In this document: positions 15,015 through 20,135 of the stretch, piece after piece
Layout of the letters: every line of letters begins with the position of its first letter
Numbering within the stretch: position 1 is the first letter of the stretch
Assembly (NCBI GenBank): GCA_026989995.1
Contig: JALSIO010000355.1
Span: 1-20,135 of the forward strand
Reading direction: 5' to 3'
DNA: 20,135 bases
Origin: Myxococcales bacterium
GTDB taxonomy: Bacteria > Myxococcota_A > UBA9160 > JALSIO01
Position numbers and translations under genes: made by a program
Notes under the pieces: generated by a model
What the model saw: the letters and a program-made list of their open reading frames with translations, nothing else
The model's database searches: none
What the model was told of the DNA's origin: nothing

Positions 15015-16544
15015 ATGGCCGTCGTCGAGCCCGTCGAAGCGCCGGGAGAGGGACGCCGTCGGCTTCGGCTCCGCAGTCCCGCCACCCTCGAGCCCATCGG
15101 CGAGATCGAGGTCGAGCCGCCCGAGGCGGTGCGGGCGGCGGTGGACCGGGCGCGCAAGGCCCAGCGGGAGTGGGCGGCCCTCCCCTTCCGGGAGCGCGGC
15201 CGCATCCTGCTGCGGGCGGTCGACCTCCTGCTCGAACGGCAGGACCGGTTCGTCGAGGTCATCGTCCGGGAGACGGGAAAGCCGCCGGCCGAGGCGCTGG
15301 CGATGGAGCTCTTCCCGGCCTGTGATGCGCTCACCTTCTTCGCCCGGCGGGCGGAGCGCATCCTCGCCGATCGGCGCGTGCCCCTCCACCTCCTGCGGAC
15401 GAAGCGCCTGCGGGTGGTCTACAAGCCCGTGGGCGTGGTCGGCATCATCACCCCGTGGAACTTCCCCTTCGTGCTGTCGCTCAACCCGACCGTCCAGGCG
15501 CTCATGGCCGGCAACGCGGTGGTGCTCAAGCCCTCCGAGGTGACGCCCTGTTCGGGGCGCCTCGTGGGCGAGCTGCTCGAGGCCGCGGGCCTGCCGCCGG
15601 ACGTGCTCACCGTGCTCCTCGGCGACGGCGAGACGGGCGCCGCTCTCGTCGAAGCCGGCGTCGACAAGATCTCCTTCACGGGCAGCGTGGCCACCGGGGA
15701 GCGGGTGGCCGAGGCCTGCGGCCGCAACCTCGTGCCCTGCACCCTCGAGCTCGGCGGCAAGGACGCGCTGATCGTGTGCGAGGACGCCGATCTCGAACGC
15801 GCGAGCTCGGCGGCGGTCTTCGGGGCCTTTGCCAATGCCGGGCAGGCCTGCATCTCGGTCGAGCGGGCCTACGTGGTCTCCGAGGTGGCCGACGCCTTCA
15901 CCCGCAAGGTGGTCGAGAAGACCGCCGCGCTCCGCCAGGGGCCGAGCGGCGAGTACGACCTGGGGCCGATGATGTGGGACCGGCAGCTCGAGATCGTGGA
16001 GCGCCACGTGCGCGACGCGGTGGAGAAGGGCGCGCGGGTGCTCGCCGGGGGGCGGCGGAACCCGGAATGGCCCGGGCTCTTCTACGAGCCCACGGTGCTC
16101 GTGGACGTCCGGCCCGACATGCTCGTCATGCGCGAGGAGACCTTCGGCCCGGTGCTGCCCATCGTCCCGGTGCGCGACGCCGAGGAGGCCGTGGCCCTGG
16201 CCAACGACTCGCCCTTCGGTCTCTCGGCCAGCGTCTTCACCCGGGACCGTCGGCGCGGCGAGGCGCTGGCGCGGGCCCTCGAGACCGGCTCCGCCGTGGT
16301 CGGAGACGTGCTCGCGGCCTACGGGGCGCTCGAGGCCCCCTTCGGCGGGGTCAAGAGGAGCGGAATCGGGCGCGTGAACGGCGAGGCCGGGCTCCGCTCC
16401 TTCTGCCACACCCAGTCGGTGCTGGTGGAGCGGTTCTCGCGCCGCTCCGAGATGGTGTGGTTCCCGCACGGCGCCGCGAAGTCGCGGCGGATCCGCCGGG
16501 CGATGCGGATCCTCTGGGGCACGCCCCTGGGCCGCTGGCTCTAG
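15015..16544 (+). CDS. NAD(P)-dependent aldehyde dehydrogenase
   Basis: This 509-residue member of the aldehyde dehydrogenase superfamily oxidises an aldehyde to its acid. Key residues are visible: N149 in ITPWNFPF, K172 in VVLKPSE, FTGS at 221-224, E245 in LELGGKD, and the catalytic C279 in NAGQACISVERAYV. EETFGPVLPIVPV and PFGGVKRSGIGR follow. The family is broad, so the substrate is not fixed; it resembles the succinate-semialdehyde/benzaldehyde-type branch only in general form. A basic C-terminal tail (AKSRRIRRAMRILWGTPLGRWL) extends beyond the core. ATG 15015 has GGAGGAGG four bases upstream. The gene is divergent from the PLP/GMC gene group and followed after 32 bases by a universal stress protein gene. 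Confidence 0.93.
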   Translation: MAVVEPVEAPGEGRRRLRLRSPATLEPIGEIEVEPPEAVRAAVDRARKAQREWAALPFRERGRILLRAVDLLLERQDRFVEVIVRETGKPPAEALAMELFPACDALTFFARRAERILADRRVPLHLLRTKRLRVVYKPVGVVGIITPWNFPFVLSLNPTVQALMAGNAVVLKPSEVTPCSGRLVGELLEAAGLPPDVLTVLLGDGETGAALVEAGVDKISFTGSVATGERVAEACGRNLVPCTLELGGKDALIVCEDADLERASSAAVFGAFANAGQACISVERAYVVSEVADAFTRKVVEKTAALRQGPSGEYDLGPMMWDRQLEIVERHVRDAVEKGARVLAGGRRNPEWPGLFYEPTVLVDVRPDMLVMREETFGPVLPIVPVRDAEEAVALANDSPFGLSASVFTRDRRRGEALARALETGSAVVGDVLAAYGALEAPFGGVKRSGIGRVNGEAGLRSFCHTQSVLVERFSRRSEMVWFPHGAAKSRRIRRAMRILWGTPLGRWL

Positions 16545-16576
16545 ACCGCCCGAGGACGGCGGCGAGAGGCGAGGTC

Positions 16577-17398
16577 ATGATCGAGACGATCCTGGTAGCG
16601 ACCGACGGTTCCGAGGCGGCGGCGTCCGCCGAGAAGTACGCGGTGTCCCTCGCGGCCCGGCTCCGGTGCCGGGTCCTCGGCCTCTCCGTGGTCGAGGACC
16701 GCGTCCTGCAGGGCTTCCGGGAGAACGCCCTCGGCGTTCCGCTGCCGCCGCTCGAGCCCCTCGAGGCCTTTCTCAAGGCGCGGGCGGATGCAGCCTGCCG
16801 GAGGCTTTCGGAGACGGCCCGCGCGCAGGGGATCGAAGCCGCGTGCGAGACGGCCCAGGGGCGGGCCGACGACGTGATCGCCGAGCGGAGCCAGCGAGCG
16901 GACCTCCTCGTGCTCGGCCGCGACGGGGAGCACGCCGCCACGCGCACCGCGCTGATCGGCTCCACCGCCGACGCCACCCTTCGGAAGACGGCCCGCCCCT
17001 CGCTGGTGGTGCCTCCCGGCGCTCGGCTCGAGGGCCCCCTGGTCCTCGCCTTCGACGGGTCCCCGGGCTCCAAGCTCGCGGCGGAGCTCGCGGTGGAACT
17101 CGGCCGCCGGCTCGAGGAGCCGGTTCACGTCTTCGTGGACTCGAAGGACAAGGGCCGTGCCCTCGCGCGCTTCAACGAGGCGCGCCGCCTGCTCGGCTCG
17201 CTCGCCGTCCAGGCCCGGGAGACCTCGTCCACGCTCGGCCGGCCCGACGTGAAGATCGTCGAGGCGGCGCGGGACGTGGGGGCGAGCATGATCCTGATGG
17301 GCGCCTACGGCCGCAGCCGGATCACCGAGTACTTCATCGGGAGCAACTCGGCGGCGGTGGTGCGGACCTCGCCGGTCGCGGTCCTGCTCGCGCGGTAG
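16577..17398 (+). CDS. Tandem-domain universal stress protein (UspA family)
   Basis: This 273-residue cytosolic protein has two Usp domains. Domain 1 (about 1-147) starts METILVATDGSE-like (MIETILVATDGSE) and ends with GRDGEHAATRTALIGST. Domain 2 (about 153-273) starts PLVLAFDGSPGS and ends with GAYGRSRITEYFIGSN. The second domain fits the ATP-binding pattern G-x2-G-x9-G-S/T-N/S; in the first, the spacer is ten residues, so nucleotide binding there is uncertain. Family members respond to stress and some bind ATP; no specific partner is known. ATG 16577 has GAGG just upstream. The neighbours (aldehyde dehydrogenase 32 bases before, lpxD 3 bases after) suggest one transcript. Confidence 0.92.
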   Translation: MIETILVATDGSEAAASAEKYAVSLAARLRCRVLGLSVVEDRVLQGFRENALGVPLPPLEPLEAFLKARADAACRRLSETARAQGIEAACETAQGRADDVIAERSQRADLLVLGRDGEHAATRTALIGSTADATLRKTARPSLVVPPGARLEGPLVLAFDGSPGSKLAAELAVELGRRLEEPVHVFVDSKDKGRALARFNEARRLLGSLAVQARETSSTLGRPDVKIVEAARDVGASMILMGAYGRSRITEYFIGSNSAAVVRTSPVAVLLAR

Positions 17399-17401
17399 GC
17401 C

Positions 17402-18448
17402 TTGCGCGTCAGTCCCGTCTCCCTCGGCGAGCTCGCCGCGCACCTCGGCTGTGAGCTCGAGGGCGACCCCGCCTTCCGGGTGGCGGGCGTGGCCGCCCTC
17501 GAGGACGCGGGGCCCGACGAGCTCTCCTTCGTCCGTTCGGAGCGCTATCGGGAGGCCCTCGCGCGCTCCCGCGCCGGTGCGCTGATCGCGCCGCCGGACT
17601 TCGCCGATCCGGGGCGGCCGGTGCTGCGGGCCCGGGATCCCGGCCGCGTCTTCGCCCGGGCGGTGGCGCTGCTGCGGGAACCGGAGCGTCCCGCGCCGGG
17701 CATCCACCCCACCGCGATCGTCGATCCGACGGCGGAGGTTGACCCCACCGCCTCCGTCGGGCCTCGCGCGGTGGTGGGCGCCCGCGCGCGGGTGGGGGCC
17801 CGCAGCGTGCTCGAGCCCGGCGTGGTGCTCTACCCCGACGTCGAGATCGGGCGCGGGTGCGTGCTGCACGCCGGCGTGGTGGTCCGCGAGCGCGTGCGCC
17901 TCGGCGACCGGGTCCTCGTGCAGCCCGCCGCGGTGATCGGGGCGGACGGTTTCGGCTTCGTCATCGACGAGCAGGGGCGGGCGGAGCGGGTCCCCCAGGT
18001 CGGGGGCGTGGTGATCGAGGACGATGTCGAGATCGGGGCCCACACGAGCATCGCCCGGGGGACCCTCGGCGAGACGCGGATCCGCCGGGGTGCGAAGATC
18101 GACGACCTCTGCCTCGTGGCGCACAACTGCGACGTGGGCGAGGACGTCATCCTCGCGGGTCAGTGCGGCCTCGCGGGCAGCGCCACGCTCGGCTCGCGGG
18201 TCATCCTGATGGGCCAGGTGGGCGTGGCCGATCACGCCCGCGTGGGGGAGGGGGTCTTCGCCGGCGCGGGGACGGGAATCTCGGGCCGGGTGCCCCCCGG
18301 CGCGCGCATCATGGGATCCCCCTACCACGACCTCCGGCTCTTCCGCCGCATCCACGCTTCGCTGCGCCGGCTCCCGGAGCTCTTCCGGCGGGTCCGCGCC
18401 CTCGAGCGCCGGGCGCGCCTCGAAGGCGAGACGGGGGAGGAGCCGTGA
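17402..18448 (+). CDS. lpxD: UDP-3-O-acylglucosamine N-acyltransferase
   Basis: This 348-residue enzyme adds the N-linked 3-hydroxyacyl chain in lipid A synthesis, using acyl-ACP. The N-terminal uridine-binding domain (about 1-100, [41 protein letters not shown]) is followed by left-handed beta-helix hexapeptide repeats from [13 protein letters not shown] (about 101) to [18 protein letters not shown] is at 180-186 and the catalytic His is H241 in [19 protein letters not shown]-terminal helix ([21 protein letters not shown]) is typical. TTG 17402 is the start because no other start codon precedes the conserved N-terminus. Its stop overlaps rnhB as GTGA. lpxA, fabZ and lpxB, often neighbours, are absent here. 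Confidence 0.95.
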   Translation: MRVSPVSLGELAAHLGCELEGDPAFRVAGVAALEDAGPDELSFVRSERYREALARSRAGALIAPPDFADPGRPVLRARDPGRVFARAVALLREPERPAPGIHPTAIVDPTAEVDPTASVGPRAVVGARARVGARSVLEPGVVLYPDVEIGRGCVLHAGVVVRERVRLGDRVLVQPAAVIGADGFGFVIDEQGRAERVPQVGGVVIEDDVEIGAHTSIARGTLGETRIRRGAKIDDLCLVAHNCDVGEDVILAGQCGLAGSATLGSRVILMGQVGVADHARVGEGVFAGAGTGISGRVPPGARIMGSPYHDLRLFRRIHASLRRLPELFRRVRALERRARLEGETGEEP

Positions 18449-19239
18449 GCTCCGGGAGGCGTGCGACCCTGGCAGAACTGGCCGCCCGGAGCTCGTCCTG
18501 CCGGGAGCCCGACGAGCTCCGGCGCCTGGCGGCCGACCTCGTCTGGGATCCCCGGGCCGGCGTGCGAAGCCTCGCGGGGCGCCTGCTGCGCCGCGCGAGG
18601 CGGATCGAAGCGGAGCGGGCGCGGGAGGAGGCGCTCTACGAGGGGCTGCGGCGCCTTCGGCGGCGCGGTTTCGTCCGGGTGGCCGGCGTCGACGAGGTCG
18701 GCATGGGGCCGCTGGCGGGGCCCGTGGTGGCGGCCGCCGTGGTGCTTCCCGACGACCTCCGGCTTCCCGGTCTCGACGATTCGAAACAGCTCGCCGCGAC
18801 CGAGCGGGAGCGGCTCGCCCGCGAGATCCGCGCCCGGGCCGTCGCCGTGGCCGTGGCCGCCGCCTCCCACCGCGAGATCGACCGCCTCGACATCCGCCGC
18901 GCGGGGCTGCTCGCCATGCGGCGGGCCGTGGAGGCGCTGCGCCCCCGGCCCGACCACGTGCTCGTCGACGCGCGGGAGCTTCCGGAGCTCGGGATCCGGC
19001 AGACTCCGGTGGTGCGCGGCGACGCCCGGGAGGCACCGATCGCGGCCGCCTCCATCGTGGCCAAGGTCCACCGCGATGCCCTCATGCGGCGGCTCGACCG
19101 GCGGCATCCCGGGTACGGCTTCGCGCGGCACATGGGCTATCCCACGCCGGAGCACCTCGACGCCCTCGCCCGGCTCGGCCCCTGCGCCGTTCACCGGCGC
19201 TCCTTCGGGCCGGTGGCGCGCGCTTTCGGGATGCGGTGA
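18445..19239 (+). CDS. rnhB: Ribonuclease HII
   Basis: This endonuclease removes ribonucleotides embedded in DNA by cutting RNA/DNA hybrids. The protein has 264 residues, including an N-terminal extension of about 75 residues ([34 protein letters not shown]) like the long forms known from Bacillus. The catalytic carboxylates are visible: D83 and E84 (GVDEVG), D175 (VLVDAREL) and D193 ([23 protein letters not shown]). DSKQL is at 112-116. The GRG motif that reads the ribonucleotide 2'-OH in studied enzymes is GMG here (M87). GTG 18445 overlaps the lpxD stop and has GGGGGAGG about six bases upstream. rnhB is commonly linked to lpx genes. Confidence 0.94.
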   Translation: MSSGRRATLAELAARSSSCREPDELRRLAADLVWDPRAGVRSLAGRLLRRARRIEAERAREEALYEGLRRLRRRGFVRVAGVDEVGMGPLAGPVVAAAVVLPDDLRLPGLDDSKQLAATERERLAREIRARAVAVAVAAASHREIDRLDIRRAGLLAMRRAVEALRPRPDHVLVDARELPELGIRQTPVVRGDAREAPIAAASIVAKVHRDALMRRLDRRHPGYGFARHMGYPTPEHLDALARLGPCAVHRRSFGPVARAFGMR

Positions 19240-20135
19240 GCGGAGGCGCACGGCCCGACGACTTCGAGATCGAGGAGATCCCGCTCTTCGCGCCGGCGGG
19301 TCGCGGAGACCACGCCTGGCTGCAGGTGGAAAAGTGCCTCCACACCACCGAGGAGGTGGTGCGGATGCTCGCACGCCGCGCCGGTGTCCGGCCGCGGGAC
19401 GTCGGCTACGCGGGCCGCAAGGACCGCGTGGCCGTGGCGCGGCAGTGGTTCTCGGTCCCGGGGGGTGGTTCCTGGGTCCTCGCGGGCGAGCTCGCGCCAG
19501 GCGTGCGCGTGCTCGCCGCCACGCGCCATCCCCACAAGCTGCGGATCGGCCAGCTTCGGGGAAACCGCTTCCGGCTGCGGCTCCGCGGGGTGCCCCCGGC
19601 CGTTCTCCCGGCTGCCCGGGAGCGGCTCGCGGAGATCGGCCGGCGCGGCCTTCCCAACCGCTTCGGGCCGCAGCGATACGGCCGCGACGGCGCCAACCCC
19701 GCGCGGGGGCTCCGCATCCTGCTCGGGGAGCTCCGCCCGCGCGACCGACGGCACGCCCGCTTTCTCGTCTCCGCCCTGCAGGCCGCGGTCTTCGACGAGG
19801 TGCTGCACTCCCGCCCGCTCGAACTCGACGACGTGGAGGCCGGTGAGATCGTCCGGCTCGAGGAGTCGGGCGGGTCGTTCGTGGTGGAGGACGTCGCGGA
19901 GGTGCGGGAGCGCGTCCGGCGCTTCGAGGTCTCCCCCACCGGCCCGATCTTCGGGAGCCGGACCCTCGAGCCCCGCGGCGCCGCACGGGTCCGCGAGCAG
20001 GAGGCGCTCGCGCGCTGGGGGGTTCCCGCGGAGCTCGCGGCCAGGCCGCCCCGGGGCCTTCGCCTGCGCGGAGGCCGCCGGCCGCTGCGGGTGCGGGTTC
20101 GGAACCCCGAGCTGCGGGTGCTTCCCGGTCCCTCG
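19236..20135 (+). CDS. truD: tRNA pseudouridine(13) synthase, 3'-partial
   Basis: An uninterrupted 300-codon frame runs from GTG 19236 to the window edge. The product matches TruD, which forms pseudouridine 13 in tRNAs. It opens with [31 protein letters not shown], then [18 protein letters not shown] with the catalytic Asp at about D63, [42 protein letters not shown] (about 138-158) and [15 protein letters not shown]. The TruD-specific insertion follows, with [12 protein letters not shown]. About 40 or more C-terminal residues lie beyond the window, judging by E. coli TruD (about 350 residues). The start overlaps the rnhB stop as GTGA with no clear ribosome binding site, so coupled translation is likely. 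Confidence 0.95.
   Translation, partial: MSGGARPDDFEIEEIPLFAPAGRGDHAWLQVEKCLHTTEEVVRMLARRAGVRPRDVGYAGRKDRVAVARQWFSVPGGGSWVLAGELAPGVRVLAATRHPHKLRIGQLRGNRFRLRLRGVPPAVLPAARERLAEIGRRGLPNRFGPQRYGRDGANPARGLRILLGELRPRDRRHARFLVSALQAAVFDEVLHSRPLELDDVEAGEIVRLEESGGSFVVEDVAEVRERVRRFEVSPTGPIFGSRTLEPRGAARVREQEALARWGVPAELAARPPRGLRLRGGRRPLRVRVRNPELRVLPGPS

Noticed and set aside
16541..19036. An 831-codon minus-strand open frame opposite usp, lpxD and rnhB
   Set aside because: It is antisense to three genes with complete catalytic motifs, and its product is a low-complexity His/Arg/Gly-rich shadow.
1..20135. CRISPR arrays, tRNA or rRNA genes, insertion sequences, prophage genes, toxin-antitoxin or defence systems
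   Set aside because: No regularly spaced repeats, tRNA-like or rRNA-like sequences, transposase or integrase motifs, or defence-related protein domains were seen. Nearly all the DNA is accounted for by the listed genes.

Overview
This is a gene-dense, very GC-rich window (about 70-75% G+C by eye) from a Gram-negative bacterium. lpxD implies a lipid A outer membrane. The mix of a fused CobA-HemD protein, zinc-type HemB, a DUF4177 protein after hemB, an RNase HII with a long N-terminal extension, and TruD suggests a deltaproteobacterial-type lineage (Myxococcota, Desulfobacterota or a related candidate phylum). That placement is inference from gene content. GTG and TTG starts are frequent, and eight gene junctions are 4-base NTGA stop/start overlaps.

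Layout. (1) Bases 2-3673, plus strand: a haem/sirohaem operon, hemC (5' end cut off), cobA-hemD fusion, hemB, and a 71-residue DUF4177-type protein. All junctions are 4-base overlaps. (2) Bases 3630-7737, minus strand: a probable four-gene unit. In transcription order it holds a 166-residue protein of uncertain family (weakly phasin-like), a polytopic membrane protein with a pseudopilin-like soluble tail, an ABC1/UbiB-family atypical kinase, and a luciferase-like flavin oxidoreductase whose end overlaps the DUF4177 gene. (3) Bases 7754-8170, plus: a stand-alone two-CBS-domain protein. (4) Bases 8384-11644, plus: a TetR regulator with a visible operator-like inverted repeat, then an EmrA-type (HlyD) adaptor and an EmrB-type (DHA2) exporter. 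This is a classic regulated drug or metabolite efflux operon without its outer-membrane channel. (5) Bases 11671-14899, minus: a PLP enzyme of the D-cysteine desulfhydrase/ACC deaminase family, then a Tat-signal gluconate-dehydrogenase-subunit-3-like protein coupled to a GMC flavoprotein resembling long-chain alcohol oxidases. (6) Bases 15015-20135, plus: aldehyde dehydrogenase, double universal stress protein, lpxD, rnhB and truD (3' end cut off), tightly packed and probably co-transcribed.

How the genes may work together. HemB, HemC and HemD carry out consecutive steps from 5-aminolevulinate to uroporphyrinogen III, and the fused CobA domain diverts this to precorrin-2. The GMC/subunit-3 pair and the divergent aldehyde dehydrogenase could oxidise an alcohol to an aldehyde and then an acid (inference). 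No rRNA, tRNA, CRISPR array, insertion sequence or phage gene was seen. I found no clear undescribed system. The best leads are the uncharacterised four-gene kinase/membrane cluster, two possible leaderless promoters, and active-site variants in the GMC enzyme, the ABC1 kinase and RNase HII. No intergenic gap exceeds about 215 bases.
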